Shown: positions 7,566-17,526 of the stretch, one piece after another
Layout of the letters: every line of letters starts with the position of its first letter
How positions within the stretch are numbered: position 1 is the first letter of the stretch
Position numbers and translations under genes: made by a program
Notes under the pieces: generated by a model
Told to the model about the DNA's origin: nothing
Seen by the model: the letters and a program-made list of their open reading frames with translations, nothing else
The model's database searches: none
DNA from: Chloroflexota bacterium
GTDB taxonomy: Bacteria > Chloroflexota > Limnocylindria > Limnocylindrales > CSP1-4
Direction: 5' to 3'
DNA: 44,875 nucleotides
NCBI GenBank assembly: GCA_017881905.1
Contig: JADGQI010000121.1
Location: forward strand, 1-44,875

Positions 7566-8791
7566 GCGTGCCCGGGCGCGAGGTGGCGCCCATCAGGGTG
7601 GCCTTGCTGGGCTCTGGTGGATCGATCGGCCGCCAGGCGGTCGATGTCCTGATCGGGCTCGGCCCGGCCGTCCGGGTGGTCGCCGTCGCGACCGGTCGCC
7701 AGGCGGACCTGCTCGAAGCACAGGCTCGCCGGCTCCGACCGGAGGTCGTCGCGCTCCCCGGGGATCCCGCGGCGGCAGCCCGCCTGGACCTTCCGGCGGG
7801 CACGCGGGTCGAGGCCGGTCCCGACGCGCTGGTGACCCTGGCGACGCGGCCGGACGTGGACCTGGTCGTCGTTGCGACCGGCGGGACCGTCAGCCTGCTG
7901 CCGATCCTGGCCGCCCTCGAGGCCGGCAAGGTCGTGGCGACCGCGAACAAGGAGACGCTCGTCGCCGGCGGCCACCTGGTGATGCCGCTCGCGCGGCGAC
8001 TGGCCGGGTCGGTGGCGGCCCGGACGCCCACCGATCCGCTGGCCAGCCCGCTCGCCTGGCTGCGTCCGATCGACTCGGAGCACTCAGCCATCTGGCAGAG
8101 CCTGGCCGGCGAGTCGCCGGCCGGCGTCGCGCGGCTGATCCTGACCGCGTCGGGCGGGCCGTTCCTCGACGCGACACCCGACGAGCTGGCCGCGGCGACC
8201 CCGGAGCGAGCCCTGCGGCACCCGACCTGGTCGATGGGCGCCAAGATCACGATCGACTCGGCGACGCTCGCGAACAAGGGCCTGGAGGTCGTCGAGGCCC
8301 ACTGGCTGTACGATGTCGGCTACGACGCCATCGACGTCGTCATCCATCCCCAGAGCGTGGTCCATTCGGCGGTCCTGTTCGTGGACGGATCCCTGAAGGC
8401 ACAGCTCGGAACCCCTGACATGCGTCTCCCCATCCAGTACGCCGTGACCTACCCCAGCCGCTACCCGTCGCCGGCCGCACCGCCCGACCTGCTCGCGACG
8501 GCTCGGCTCGATTTCCGAGCTCCCGACCCGGTCCGCTTCCCGGCCCTCCGGATCGCCCGCGATGCGGGACGGATCGGGTCGCGCGCGACGACCGCGCTGA
8601 TCGCTGCCGACGAGGTCGCGGTCGGTCGGTTCCTCGATGGATCGCTTGACTTCCCGGGCATCGCCCGCACCCTCGAGGCCGCGGTCCAGCGGTTCGGCGA
8701 CGGCGCCGACCAGGCGCCGGACGTGGACGAGCTGATCGCGCTCGACGCCGACGTGCGAGCCACCTACGCGACCGGGAGCCCGGTCCGATGA
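7562..8791 (+). CDS. dxr: 1-deoxy-D-xylulose 5-phosphate reductoisomerase
   Basis: First committed step of the MEP isoprenoid pathway, converting DXP to MEP with NADPH. The Rossmann motif is [11 protein letters not shown] (usually GSTGSIG; here Gly replaces Thr). [18 protein letters not shown] with its metal-binding Asp/Glu, SGGPF, and the [19 protein letters not shown] block with EAHWL are all intact, so an active enzyme is expected. At 409 residues it is slightly long, partly through a short loop after ARRLAG. It starts at ATG 7562 overlapping cdsA and overlaps rseP by ATGA. ispG in the same operon is a later step of the pathway. Confidence 0.96.
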   Translation: MSVPGREVAPIRVALLGSGGSIGRQAVDVLIGLGPAVRVVAVATGRQADLLEAQARRLRPEVVALPGDPAAAARLDLPAGTRVEAGPDALVTLATRPDVDLVVVATGGTVSLLPILAALEAGKVVATANKETLVAGGHLVMPLARRLAGSVAARTPTDPLASPLAWLRPIDSEHSAIWQSLAGESPAGVARLILTASGGPFLDATPDELAAATPERALRHPTWSMGAKITIDSATLANKGLEVVEAHWLYDVGYDAIDVVIHPQSVVHSAVLFVDGSLKAQLGTPDMRLPIQYAVTYPSRYPSPAAPPDLLATARLDFRAPDPVRFPALRIARDAGRIGSRATTALIAADEVAVGRFLDGSLDFPGIARTLEAAVQRFGDGADQAPDVDELIALDADVRATYATGSPVR

Positions 8792-9891
8792 CGCCGGTCG
8801 TCCAGAGCGCCATCACGATCGTCATCTTCATCGTGATGCTCGGGGCCCTGGTCGTCATCCACGAGCTCGGCCACTTCGTGACCGCCCGGCTGGCCGGCGT
8901 CCGGGTCCACGAGTTCGGGATCGGTTTCCCCCCGCGGGCCAAGGTCATGCGCTCGCACGGGGAGACGCTCTACACCCTGAACTGGCTGCCGATCGGTGGG
9001 TTCGTCCGGCTCGAAGGCGAGGACGGGGACTCGGACGACCCACGTTCGTTCGTCCGGGCACGGCTGCCGACCAAGCTGGTCATCCTGATCGCCGGCGTCG
9101 CGATGAACATCGCCCTGGCCTTCGCGATCTTCTTCCTCATCGCCTGGCTGGCCAACCCGACCGTTGGGCTGACCTTCGCCAAGGTCCAGGCCGACAGCCC
9201 GGCCATGGCGGCCGGCCTCGTCGCGGGCGACCGGATCGATTCGATCGACGGCCGGATCTTCGACGCCTTCGAGGCGGTCCCCGGGCATTCGGCGATCGCC
9301 GACGCGCTCAAGGAGCAGGCCGGTCGGACGGTGACCCTCGGGATCACCCACGCCGGGGGTGGGACGGCAGCCGTACCGGTCGTGCTCCGAGCGACCGACC
9401 AGATCGACGTCGGGCATGGAGCCCTCGGGATCGAGCAGCTCAAGGGATCGCCGACCGGCGACTACTTTCAGCGCACCCCGCTCGAGGCCGCGCAGATCGC
9501 GGTCGTCAGGACCGGACAGGCCCTCACCCTGATCTGGAACGGCCTTGGTCAGCTGGTCGACTCGATCGTCAACCATCCGACCGAGGCGCCGCCCGTCCAG
9601 GGTCCGATCGGGATCGCCAGCCAGGTCGGCGACGTCTTCTGGCAGCTCGGGCCCGTCTTCACCCTGTACCTGGCCGGGATCCTGTCGGCGAACCTGGCGC
9701 TGGTGAACATCCTGCCGTTCCCGCCGCTCGACGGGGGACGGGTGGCGGTGCTCCTGCTCAAGGCGGTCGCCGGCGAACGCGTCAGCCTGCGCGCCGAGCG
9801 CCTGACGTACCTGGTCGGCTTCGTGTTCCTGATGACCTTCCTGGCCTGGATCTCGTTCTACGACATCACGGCCCCCGGCCGGGCGCAATGA
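8788..9891 (+). CDS. rseP: Site-2 intramembrane metalloprotease (RseP/RasP family)
   Basis: Membrane zinc protease that cuts transmembrane segments such as anti-sigma factors or signal peptide remnants. The first transmembrane helix carries the zinc motif HELGH at 25-29. A single PDZ domain follows at about 125-205 ([20 protein letters not shown]). The second metal-ligand motif, [12 protein letters not shown], lies in a late transmembrane segment. The 367 residues and one PDZ domain are typical of non-proteobacterial members. It starts with ATG overlapping dxr and overlaps ispG by ATGA. The dxr-rseP-ispG order is widespread. The substrate cannot be told from this window. Confidence 0.95.
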   Translation: MTPVVQSAITIVIFIVMLGALVVIHELGHFVTARLAGVRVHEFGIGFPPRAKVMRSHGETLYTLNWLPIGGFVRLEGEDGDSDDPRSFVRARLPTKLVILIAGVAMNIALAFAIFFLIAWLANPTVGLTFAKVQADSPAMAAGLVAGDRIDSIDGRIFDAFEAVPGHSAIADALKEQAGRTVTLGITHAGGGTAAVPVVLRATDQIDVGHGALGIEQLKGSPTGDYFQRTPLEAAQIAVVRTGQALTLIWNGLGQLVDSIVNHPTEAPPVQGPIGIASQVGDVFWQLGPVFTLYLAGILSANLALVNILPFPPLDGGRVAVLLLKAVAGERVSLRAERLTYLVGFVFLMTFLAWISFYDITAPGRAQ

Positions 9892-11135
9892 CGGATCCGG
9901 CCGCGGGCCGACCGCGGCGCCGCCCGACGGTGAGCGTCGACGTCGGCGGGGTCCTCGTCGGCAGCGCTCACCCGATCGTCGTCCAGTCGATGACGAACAC
10001 CGACACGGCGGACCCCGATTCCACCGCGATCCAGGTCGCCCGCCTGGCGCACGCCGGGAGTCAGCTCGTGCGGGTCACCGTCAACACCGAGGAGGCGGCC
10101 GCCGCGGTCCCCGAGATGGTCCGCAAGGTCCGGGGGCTGGGGGTCGACGTGCCGATCATCGGCGACTTCCACTACAACGGGCACCTCCTGCTGACCCGGC
10201 ACCCCGAGGCGGCCGCGGTGCTTGCCAAGTACAGGATCAACCCCGGCAACGTCGGAGCCAAGCGCCACGACGAGAACTTCCAGACGATCGTCCGGGTGGC
10301 CATCGACCACGACAAACCGGTCCGTATCGGGGTCAACTGGGGATCCCTCGACCAGGCGTTGCTCACGGAGCTGATGGACGCCAACGCGCGCATTCCGGCG
10401 CCCCGCGATGCCCGCGACGTGATGATCGAGGCGATGGTCGAATCGGCGGTCCGGTCGGCCGAGCTGGCCGAGGCGACCGGTCTGCGCCACGACCGGATCA
10501 TCCTGTCGGCCAAGGTATCCGGCGTCCGCGACCTGGTCGACGTCTACCGCAGCCTCGCGCCGCGGACCGACCTGCCGCTCCATCTCGGCCTGACCGAGGC
10601 GGGGATGGGGATGAAGGGGATCGTCGGCTCGACGGCCGGCCTGGCACTCCTCCTGACCGACGGGATCGGCGACACGATCCGAGTCTCGCTCACCCCCGAA
10701 CCGGGCGCCGGGCGCGAGCTGGAGGTCGAGGTCGCCCAGCAGATCCTCCAATCGCTCGGGCTGCGATCCTTCCTCCCGCAGGTCAGCGCCTGCCCCGGCT
10801 GCGGCCGGACGACATCCACCTTCTTCCAGGAGATGGCGCGCGACATCCAGACCTACCTGAAGGACCAGATGCCGGTCTGGCGCGAGTCATACCCCGGGGT
10901 GGAGGACCTGCGCGTCGCGGTGATGGGCTGCGTCGTCAATGGGCCGGGCGAGAGCAAGCACGCCGATATCGGGATCAGCCTGCCGGGAACGTTCGAGGAG
11001 CCCGTGGCGCCGGTCTTCATCGACGGCAAGCTCGATCGGACCCTGCGTGGGGATGCCATCGTGCCCGAGTTCCTGGCGCTCCTCGAGGGCTACGTCGAGC
11101 GACGATTCGGGGGCGTCGCCGCTCCGTCCGTTTGA
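9888..11135 (+). CDS. ispG: (E)-4-hydroxy-3-methylbut-2-enyl-diphosphate synthase
   Basis: Iron-sulfur enzyme of the MEP pathway that reduces MEcPP to HMBPP. It is the two-domain bacterial type of 415 residues: a TIM barrel beginning with [17 protein letters not shown], then a cluster domain. The [4Fe-4S] ligands are visible as C302 and C305 in SACPGCGR and C348 in [10 protein letters not shown], with the following Glu as probable fourth ligand. It is the last gene of the operon that runs from tsf. The first 20 residues are Arg/Pro-rich and not conserved. Confidence 0.97.
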   Translation: MTDPAAGRPRRRPTVSVDVGGVLVGSAHPIVVQSMTNTDTADPDSTAIQVARLAHAGSQLVRVTVNTEEAAAAVPEMVRKVRGLGVDVPIIGDFHYNGHLLLTRHPEAAAVLAKYRINPGNVGAKRHDENFQTIVRVAIDHDKPVRIGVNWGSLDQALLTELMDANARIPAPRDARDVMIEAMVESAVRSAELAEATGLRHDRIILSAKVSGVRDLVDVYRSLAPRTDLPLHLGLTEAGMGMKGIVGSTAGLALLLTDGIGDTIRVSLTPEPGAGRELEVEVAQQILQSLGLRSFLPQVSACPGCGRTTSTFFQEMARDIQTYLKDQMPVWRESYPGVEDLRVAVMGCVVNGPGESKHADIGISLPGTFEEPVAPVFIDGKLDRTLRGDAIVPEFLALLEGYVERRFGGVAAPSV

Positions 11136-11161
11136 GGGGTCCACCCGTCCGGGTGTATAGT
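11132..11161 (+). promoter_or_regulatory. Promoter of the nusA-ylxR-infB operon
   Basis: TTGAGG (11132-11137), an 18-base spacer and TATAGT (11156-11161) form one of the best promoter matches in the window. The -35 overlaps the ispG stop codon. The transcript would start near 11168, about 110 bases before nusA and just upstream of an intrinsic terminator. Confidence 0.7.
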
Positions 11162-11187
11162 CCGAGTAACTGAACGGCCGCTCCGTG

Positions 11188-11214
11188 ACGTGGGTGACCC
11201 CCACGTTTCTTTTT
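11188..11214 (+). terminator. Intrinsic terminator in the nusA leader (candidate attenuator)
   Basis: ACGTGGG (11188-11194) pairs perfectly with CCCACGT (11200-11206) around a 5-base loop, followed at once by TTTCTTTTT (11206-11214). It is the only hairpin I found in this GC-rich window with a real T-run. Because it lies after the nusA promoter and before the nusA start, it would stop most transcripts early unless read through. That suits autoregulation by NusA, which promotes pausing and termination. It could also serve to end the ispG operon. Confidence 0.7.
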
Positions 11215-11276
11215 GGGCGGACCGTCATCCGGATTCGGCGGGATGCGTCGGCAGCAGTCAGGACGGGAGGCGAACC

Positions 11277-12707
11277 ATGAACCGTGATTTCGTGACTGCG
11301 CTCCTCCAGCTCAATGCCGAGAAGCAGGTCCCGCGGGACCAGCTCATCCGGACGGTCGAGGACGCCATCCAGTCGGCCTATCGGCGGACCGAGGGCAACG
11401 AGGACGTCCAGGTCCGGATCGACGGCGACACGGGCCGGATCCGCACATTCCGCGCACGGCAAGTGGTCTCCGAGATCGAGGACCCGCTGACCGAGATCAG
11501 CGTCGACGATGCCCATGCCATCGATCCCGCCGCCGGCCTCGGCGACCTGGTGGAGACCGAGGAGCTCGACCCTGAGGCGTTCGGCCGGATCCACGCCCAG
11601 ACCGCCAAGCAGGTCGTCCTCCAGCGGCTCCGTGAGGCCGAGCGCGACGTCGCCTACGACCAGTTCGCCAGCCGCGAGGGTGAGCTCGTGACGGGCACCG
11701 TGAACCGGGTCGAGCCGCGGGCGATCATCCTGGACCTCGTCGGCCAGGGCGGACAGGCGCGGGCGGAGGCCGTCCTCGCCACGACCGAGCAATCGACCCT
11801 CGAGCACTACCGGATCGGGCAACCGGTCAAGGCCCTCGTCCTCGAGGTCCGGCGCGGCCTGCGCGGCCCGCAGCTCTTCGTCAGCCGCGCCCACAAGAAC
11901 TTCCTGCGTCGCCTGTTCGAGCTCGAAGTGCCCGAGATCCACAGCGGGACCGTCGAGATCAAGGCCATCGCCCGCGAGGCCGGCTCTCGGTCGAAGGTCG
12001 CCGTGTCGAGCCGCCAGGACGGTCTCGACCCGGTCGGCGCGACGGTCGGCCAGCGGGGCGCTCGCGTCCAGGCGGTCGTCGCGGAGCTGGCCGGCGAGAA
12101 GATCGACGTGATCCCGTGGAACGACGACCCGGCGGTCTTCGTCGCCAACGCGCTGAGCCCGGCCCAGGTCCTCGATGTCTCGATCGACGAGGACCATCGC
12201 ATCGCCAGCGTCACCGTTCCCGAACGGATGCTCTCGCTGGCGATCGGCCGCGAAGGGCAGAACGCCCGACTGGCGGCCAAGCTGACCGGCTGGCGGATCG
12301 ACATCCGGAGCGATGTGTCGGTCGCCGAGGCGAAGGCCGCCGCCGCAGCCGAGGCCGCTGCGCCCGCCGAGGTCTTGGCACCCGACCCCGTCCCGGCGAC
12401 CGTTCCCGCGGTCGCGCCGGCGGCCGGGACCGTCGCGGTCGTCGCCGCGCCGGCCAAGGCGAAGACGACCCGGGCGAAGAAGAGCGTCGCCGATGCGGCC
12501 GCGCCGGCCGAGGTCGCCCCGACCGCCACGTCCGGTCCAGCCGAGCCGACCGCCGACGCGACGCCGAAGCCGAAGACCACCCGGGCGAAGAAGGCCGCCG
12601 CCGCCGACCCGGCATCGGTCCCGATCGAGGCCACGCCGCTCGCCGCGGCCAAGCCGAAGGCCGTCCGCAAGACCAAGGCGGCCGCGGCCGGCGAGGTGTC
12701 GTCGTAG
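11277..12707 (+). CDS. nusA: Transcription termination/antitermination factor NusA with basic tail
   Basis: RNA polymerase-associated factor for pausing, termination and antitermination. ATG 11277 is preceded by GGGAGG with 6 bases spacing and gives 476 residues. Domains are the NusA N-terminal domain (1 to about 120, starting NRDFVTALLQLNAEK), an S1 domain (about 130-200, GELVTGTVNRVE), and KH1/KH2 (about 205-350, with SRSKVAVSS, DPVGATVGQRG, GEKIDVIPW and LAIGREGQNARLA). Instead of the acidic repeats of E. coli, residues 351-476 form an Ala/Pro/Lys-rich tail with TTRAKK at 397-402 and 434-439 and a third KPKAVRKTK. It resembles histone H1-like tails and could bind nucleic acid. rimP, usually just upstream, is absent. 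ylxR follows. Confidence 0.95.
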   Translation: MNRDFVTALLQLNAEKQVPRDQLIRTVEDAIQSAYRRTEGNEDVQVRIDGDTGRIRTFRARQVVSEIEDPLTEISVDDAHAIDPAAGLGDLVETEELDPEAFGRIHAQTAKQVVLQRLREAERDVAYDQFASREGELVTGTVNRVEPRAIILDLVGQGGQARAEAVLATTEQSTLEHYRIGQPVKALVLEVRRGLRGPQLFVSRAHKNFLRRLFELEVPEIHSGTVEIKAIAREAGSRSKVAVSSRQDGLDPVGATVGQRGARVQAVVAELAGEKIDVIPWNDDPAVFVANALSPAQVLDVSIDEDHRIASVTVPERMLSLAIGREGQNARLAAKLTGWRIDIRSDVSVAEAKAAAAAEAAAPAEVLAPDPVPATVPAVAPAAGTVAVVAAPAKAKTTRAKKSVADAAAPAEVAPTATSGPAEPTADATPKPKTTRAKKAAAADPASVPIEATPLAAAKPKAVRKTKAAAAGEVSS

Positions 12708-12751
12708 CCCGGGGTGAGGTCGGTGCGGGACGCCGGTCCACGCCGACCAGG

Positions 12752-13027
12752 ATGTGCGTCGCCTGCCGGACGACCAGCGCGAAGCGCGAGCTCGTCCGGA
12801 TCGTCCGGACGCCGGACGGCCAGGTGCTCTTCGACCCGAGCGGCCGGATGGCCGGTCGGGGTGCCTATCTCTGCGCCGACGGCTCCTGCTGGGGCCGGGC
12901 GCTCGACAAGGGGGCCCTCAGCCGGGCCCTCGGCGTCCCGCTCCCGGCGGGGCTCCGCGAGGAGCTGGCCGGGCGGGTCGGAACGATGACGACGAACGAA
13001 GGAGGGACCCAGCGTGGCGAGGAGTAG
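12752..13027 (+). CDS. ylxR: YlxR family RNA-binding protein
   Basis: Small YlxR (DUF448) protein, found between nusA and infB in many bacteria and thought to bind RNA; some members have been linked to RNase P regulation. The conserved core reads MCVACRTTSAKRELVRIVRT, then a DPSGRMAGRGAYLC loop and the WGRALDKGALSRAL helix. ATG 12752 is the only usual start codon in frame after the nusA stop. However, the conserved prefix TPTR lies just upstream of it and would be untranslated, so an unusual start or one inside nusA is possible. From 12752 the product has 91 residues. It overlaps the infB start by 14 bases. Confidence 0.85.
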   Translation: MCVACRTTSAKRELVRIVRTPDGQVLFDPSGRMAGRGAYLCADGSCWGRALDKGALSRALGVPLPAGLREELAGRVGTMTTNEGGTQRGEE

Positions 13028-14915
13028 GAGCGGCACCCGCGGCCGCCGCGGTCCGCGGAAGCCGCCGCGACGCGACGGCCAGGGGCAGTCGCAGGTCCAG
13101 GTCGCGGATCCCAGGGAGCGTGGCGCGCTCGAGCTGCCGGCGACGATCACGGTCAAGGAGCTCGCCGAGCTCCTGGCGGTCAACCCTGCGGACGTCATCC
13201 GCGAGCTGATCAAGAGCGGGATCTTCGCGACGATCAACCAGCTCATCGACCGGGACACGGCGGCGCTCGTCGCCGGTGAGCTCGGCTACGAGGTCGACGA
13301 CACGGTCGCCGTCAGCGCCGGCGTCGCCGATGCGGACGGCGAGGAAGCCCCGGACGAGGCGACGAAGGAGGTCCTGTACGAGGAGGACGATCCGTCGCTG
13401 CTCGAGACCCGGGCCCCGATCGTGACCGTCATGGGCCATGTCGACCATGGCAAGACGAGCCTGCTCGACGCGATCCGGACGACCGAGGTCGCCGCCGCAG
13501 AGCGTGGCGGGATCACCCAGCATATCGGCGCCAGCGAGGTCACCCGTGACGGCCGCCGGATCGTCTTCCTCGACACCCCGGGTCACGAGGCCTTCACCGC
13601 GATGCGGGCGCGCGGCGCTCGAGTGACCGACATCGCGGTCGTCGTCGTGGCGGCAGACGACGGGGTCATGCCCCAGACCCTCGAGGCGATCCATCACGCC
13701 CGCGCGGCCAAGGTGCCGATCATCATCGCCCTCAACAAGATCGACAAGGCGGACGCCAACCCGGACCGGGTCAAGACCGAGCTATCCGAGGCCAACGTCA
13801 TCGTCGAGGAGTACGGCGGCGACACGCCGCTCGTGCCGGTCTCTGCCAAGGCCCGCCTCGGGCTCGACGAGCTGCTCGACATGGTCCTCCTCGTGGCGGA
13901 TCTGCAGGAGCTCAAGGCCAATCCGAAGCGACCGGCGATCGGCACGATCGTCGAGGCCGAGCTCGACAAGGGCCGCGGCCCCGTGGCCACCGCGATCGTC
14001 CAGACCGGGACGCTGCGGGTGGGCGACGTGATCGTCGTCGGTGAGACGTACGGCAAGGTCCGCGCGCTCGAGAGCTCCACCGGCAAGCGGATCACGCAGG
14101 CCGGCCCGTCGACCGCGGCCGTCGTCCTCGGCCTGTCCGAGGTCCCGGAGGCCGGCGACATCCTGCGGGCCGTCGCGGACGAGAAGGAGGCCCGGGCGAC
14201 CGTCGAGTCGCGCAAGCTGGCGACGGCCGCGAAGAGCGGCGACGGAAGCGGCCGGGCGACGCTCGAGGACCTCTACCGGCAGATCCAGGCCGGACAGGCC
14301 AAGGAGCTCCGGATCATCCTCAAGTCGGATGTGGCCGGGTCGCTCGGGGCGATCACCCACGCGCTCGACCAGCTGTCGACCGAGGATGTCCGGCTCAACG
14401 TCCTCCACGAGGGCGCGGGCGACATCACCGACAACGACATCATGCTGGCCACGGCCTCGGATGCCATCGTCGTCGGGTTCAACACGAAGATCACGGACAC
14501 GGCCCGCCGATCGGCCGACGCAGAGGGGGTCGATGTCCGGATCTACGACATCATCTACAAGCTGACCGACGACATCGATGCGGCGCTCAAGGGGCTCCTG
14601 GAGCCCGAGATCGTCGAGGTCATCGAGGGTCGGGCCGAGGTCCGCCAGATCTTCAAGGTGGGCAAGAGCACGGTCATCGCCGGCTGCTTCGTGACCGACG
14701 GCCGGATCGTCCGCGGCGGCGCCCGCGTCTGGCGCGGCGGCAAGGTCGTCGCGACCGACCGGATCGAGTCGCTACGCCGGTTCCGCGACGACGTCCGAGA
14801 GGTCGAGCGCAACTTCGAGTGCGGCATCGGCCTGGCGAACTACCACGACCTAGTCGAGGGTGACGTGATCGAATGCTTCAGCCAGAAGAGCGTCAGCCGG
14901 GCGGTCTCCAACTGA
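13014..14915 (+). CDS. infB: Translation initiation factor IF-2, compact form
   Basis: GTPase that brings initiator tRNA to the ribosome. GTG 13014 follows AGGAGG at good spacing and gives 633 residues, short for the family because the long N-terminal region is reduced to about 35 basic residues. The IF2_N module (about 43-95, [18 protein letters not shown]) leads to the G domain with G1 GHVDHGKT at 141-148, then DTPGHEAF, and NKIDKADAN. Domains II to IV end with the conserved [10 protein letters not shown]...GCFVTDG...RDDVREV...ECGI block. rbfA follows after 4 bases. The ribosomal L7Ae-like gene (ylxQ) sometimes found upstream is absent. Confidence 0.97.
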   Translation: MARSRSGTRGRRGPRKPPRRDGQGQSQVQVADPRERGALELPATITVKELAELLAVNPADVIRELIKSGIFATINQLIDRDTAALVAGELGYEVDDTVAVSAGVADADGEEAPDEATKEVLYEEDDPSLLETRAPIVTVMGHVDHGKTSLLDAIRTTEVAAAERGGITQHIGASEVTRDGRRIVFLDTPGHEAFTAMRARGARVTDIAVVVVAADDGVMPQTLEAIHHARAAKVPIIIALNKIDKADANPDRVKTELSEANVIVEEYGGDTPLVPVSAKARLGLDELLDMVLLVADLQELKANPKRPAIGTIVEAELDKGRGPVATAIVQTGTLRVGDVIVVGETYGKVRALESSTGKRITQAGPSTAAVVLGLSEVPEAGDILRAVADEKEARATVESRKLATAAKSGDGSGRATLEDLYRQIQAGQAKELRIILKSDVAGSLGAITHALDQLSTEDVRLNVLHEGAGDITDNDIMLATASDAIVVGFNTKITDTARRSADAEGVDVRIYDIIYKLTDDIDAALKGLLEPEIVEVIEGRAEVRQIFKVGKSTVIAGCFVTDGRIVRGGARVWRGGKVVATDRIESLRRFRDDVREVERNFECGIGLANYHDLVEGDVIECFSQKSVSRAVSN

Positions 14916-14919
14916 CCCG

Positions 14920-15501
14920 ATGACCGCGCGCACCGATCGGATCGACGAGCTCCTCCGCCAGGAGATCGGCTCGATCCTGACCCGTGAGGTGAAGGATCCG
15001 CGGGTCGGCTTCGCCACGGTCACCCGGGTCGAGACCACCCCGGATCTGGCCCATGCCCGGATCTGGATCAGCGTCATCGGCCAGCAGGGCGAGCGCAAGC
15101 AGACGATCGCCGCGCTCGAGCGTGCGATGCCGTTCGTCCGTCACGAGCTGGGCGCACGTCTCCGACTGCGGCGGATCCCGAACCTTCACGTCCACCTCGA
15201 CGACACCCTTGAGCGTGGGACGCGGATCCTCCACCTGCTCGACGAGCTCGAGGCCGGCCGGACGCCGGAGGACGAGCCGCCCGACGGCGAGACGCTGCCG
15301 ACCCCGATCGTCCGGATGCGCCACGAGGGCGACCTGACCGACGAGCCCCCACCGGCCGCCGAGCCTCCGTCGACCACCCGGGTCCGCTCGAGACGGCGGC
15401 CGGCCTTGCCGGGACAGACAGGCTCCGGTGCGACCAGGTCGACGCCGACGTCGAAGCCGCGGTCGGGCGCCCATGGCGGTGCCCGGAAGCAGAAGCGATG
15501 A
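14920..15501 (+). CDS. rbfA: Ribosome-binding factor A with basic tail
   Basis: RbfA helps mature the 3' end of 16S rRNA and the 30S subunit. The first 115 residues are the KH-like RbfA domain: RIDELLRQEIGSIL, EVKDPRVGFATVTRVE, LAHARIWISV and the L..RRIPNLHVHLDDTLERG motif. Residues 120-193 are an extra Pro/Arg/Lys-rich tail of low complexity. The ATG start lies 4 bases after the infB stop, and the gene overlaps the DHH phosphoesterase gene by ATGA, consistent with one operon. Confidence 0.95.
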   Translation: MTARTDRIDELLRQEIGSILTREVKDPRVGFATVTRVETTPDLAHARIWISVIGQQGERKQTIAALERAMPFVRHELGARLRLRRIPNLHVHLDDTLERGTRILHLLDELEAGRTPEDEPPDGETLPTPIVRMRHEGDLTDEPPPAAEPPSTTRVRSRRRPALPGQTGSGATRSTPTSKPRSGAHGGARKQKR

Positions 15502-16517
15502 CCGTCGACCTGTCGCCCTGGGTCTCGGGCGTGCCCGACGCCGTCGTGGACGTGCTCTCGACCGCCCGCGAGGTTCTGGTCGTCAGCCACGAGAACCCGG
15601 ACGCCGACACCCTCGGCGCCTCGCTCGCGATCGCGCTCCTGGTGGAGTCCCGCGGTGGCCGGGCCAGCTCGGTCTGCACGGACCCGCCGCCCGCGCTGTA
15701 CGCCTTCATGCCCGGGATCGATCGCGTCCGGACCGATCCGGACCCGGAACGGCGCTACGACCTGCTCGTGATGGTCGACTGTGGGTCACTCGACCGGGTC
15801 GGCGCCGTTCGCCACCGGCACCGCGCCCTATTCGCCGCCGTGCCGACGGTCGTGATCGACCACCACGTCTCGAACGAAGGGGGCGGCGCGACCGACTGGA
15901 TCGACCCCGGCGCCGCGGCGACGTGCGAGATGGTGACGCTGCTGGCCGCCCGGATGGCCGTCCCGCTGACCGCGGGGGAGGGGAGCCTGGCGGAGGCGCT
16001 GATGGCCGGCATCGTGATGGACACGGCGACGTTCGCCCACCCGAATGCGACCCCTCGGACCCTGTCGGTCGCCGCGGCGCTCGTCGAGGCGGGTGCGCCG
16101 CTCAGCGAGATCTCCCGACGGCTGTATCGGTCGAAGCCGGATTCGCAGCTCCGCCTGTTCGGCCGGGTCCTCCACCGACTCGAGGCGGTCGACGGGGGCC
16201 GAGTCGTCTGGTCGACCCTGACCGACGCGGATCTCGTCGCGACCGGTGCCGCCGCGGCGCACTCGGAAGGGATCATCGATCTCCTGTCCCAGGCCGACCA
16301 GGCCGAGGTCACGATCGTGTTCAAGGAGCAGGGCTCCGCGACGCGCATCAGCGTCCGGACGAAGTCGGGCGGCGTCGACGCGACGGTCCTGACCGGCACG
16401 TACGGTGGCGGCGGGCATGCCCGGGCCGCCGGGGCGACGATCCCGCTCCCGATGGCCGAGGCCCAGGAGGCGGTGCTCCAGGTCGCGCGGCGACTGGCCG
16501 CCGCGGTCGACCGGTGA
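15498..16517 (+). CDS. nrnA: DHH-family phosphoesterase (NrnA-like oligoribonuclease / pAp phosphatase)
   Basis: NrnA-type enzymes degrade 2-5 nt RNA fragments and dephosphorylate pAp. The 339-residue protein has the DHH domain first: SHENPDADTLGASLAI, VDCGSLDRVGAV, VIDHHVSNEG and GIVMDTATFAHPNATPRTL. A C-terminal DHHA1 domain ends in GTYGGGGHARAAGATI. This fits NrnA in length and in its classic place between rbfA and truB, rather than RecJ or a c-di-AMP phosphodiesterase with extra domains. It overlaps both neighbours, so expression is coupled to infB-truB. With the exonuclease-carrying PNPase nearby, the region encodes several enzymes able to finish RNA decay. Confidence 0.9.
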   Translation: MTVDLSPWVSGVPDAVVDVLSTAREVLVVSHENPDADTLGASLAIALLVESRGGRASSVCTDPPPALYAFMPGIDRVRTDPDPERRYDLLVMVDCGSLDRVGAVRHRHRALFAAVPTVVIDHHVSNEGGGATDWIDPGAAATCEMVTLLAARMAVPLTAGEGSLAEALMAGIVMDTATFAHPNATPRTLSVAAALVEAGAPLSEISRRLYRSKPDSQLRLFGRVLHRLEAVDGGRVVWSTLTDADLVATGAAAAHSEGIIDLLSQADQAEVTIVFKEQGSATRISVRTKSGGVDATVLTGTYGGGGHARAAGATIPLPMAEAQEAVLQVARRLAAAVDR

Positions 16518-17509
16518 GCCGGACGCGCGGTGGCGGCGGCACGGGGCTCGACGGGATCCTCGTCGTGGCCAAGCCCGCCGGGCCGACCTCACATGACGTC
16601 GTGGCCCTCATCCGCCGGCTCGCGGAGACCCGTCGGGTGGGCCATGGCGGGACCCTCGACCCGTTCGCGACCGGCGTGCTGCCGATCTTCCTCGGTCGGG
16701 CGACCCGCCTCGTGGAATACCACCTCGGCGATCGCAAGTCCTACCGGGCGACGGTCTGCTTCGGGGCGAGCTCGACGACCGACGACCTCGACGGCGAGCT
16801 GACCCCGTCGGACGGGCCGGCCCCGGATCGGTCGACGGTCGAGGCCGCGCTGGCCGCGTTCCGCGGGCCGATCGTCCAGGTCCCGCCGGCCTACTCCGCG
16901 GTCAAGCTCGCCGGCCGGCGCGCGTACGCGATGGCCCGTGCCGGACAGACGCCCGAGCTCGCGCCGCGCGAGGTCACCATCGACCGGCTCGAGCTCGCCG
17001 AGTGGGACGGATCCGACCCGGACCGTCCGCTCGCCGTGATCGAGGTCGACTGCTCGGCCGGGACCTACATCCGATCGATCGCCCGGGATCTCGGGCGAGC
17101 CGTCGGAAGCGCCGCCTACCTCGGTTCGTTGCGTCGCTCGTCGTCGGGCGGGTTCGGTATCGACGAGGCGCATCCGCTCGACGAAGTCCGCTCGGCCGTC
17201 GCGGACGGTCCGGCCGGCCTCGAGCCGTTGCTCCTGCCGCTCGACAGCGGGCTCGACCGCTTCCCGCGGGTCGTCCTGAGCGGATCCGAGATCGTCGCCG
17301 TCGGTCGCGGCCAGTTCGTCCGCCCGGCGGCCGGCATCCCGTCGAGCCTCGATCCCGCGGATCGGATCATCCTCGTCGACGATGCCGGCCGCGTCGTCGC
17401 GATCGCGGCCGTCCGGGACGGTCGGCTCGCGCCGGACAAGGTCCTCATCGACCCGCCCGACCCCGTGCCGGGGACCGCTCCGTCGACCGCCCTGTCGAGC
17501 CCGGCCTGA
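16514..17509 (+). CDS. truB: tRNA pseudouridine(55) synthase
   Basis: Makes pseudouridine 55 in the T loop of tRNAs. The catalytic motif GHGGTLDPFATGVLP supplies D49, preceded by KPAGPTSHDVV. Later blocks are SYRATVCFG, QVPPAYSAVKLAGRRAY, and CSAGTYIRSIARDLG with its conserved Tyr and Arg. GTG 16514 overlaps the upstream stop and gives 331 residues. The last 80 or so contain a PUA-like region (PRVVLSGSEIVAVGRGQFV) and a Pro-rich end. Confidence 0.96.
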   Translation: MSRTRGGGGTGLDGILVVAKPAGPTSHDVVALIRRLAETRRVGHGGTLDPFATGVLPIFLGRATRLVEYHLGDRKSYRATVCFGASSTTDDLDGELTPSDGPAPDRSTVEAALAAFRGPIVQVPPAYSAVKLAGRRAYAMARAGQTPELAPREVTIDRLELAEWDGSDPDRPLAVIEVDCSAGTYIRSIARDLGRAVGSAAYLGSLRRSSSGGFGIDEAHPLDEVRSAVADGPAGLEPLLLPLDSGLDRFPRVVLSGSEIVAVGRGQFVRPAAGIPSSLDPADRIILVDDAGRVVAIAAVRDGRLAPDKVLIDPPDPVPGTAPSTALSSPA

Positions 17510-17526
17510 GTCGTCCGATCGCCGGC

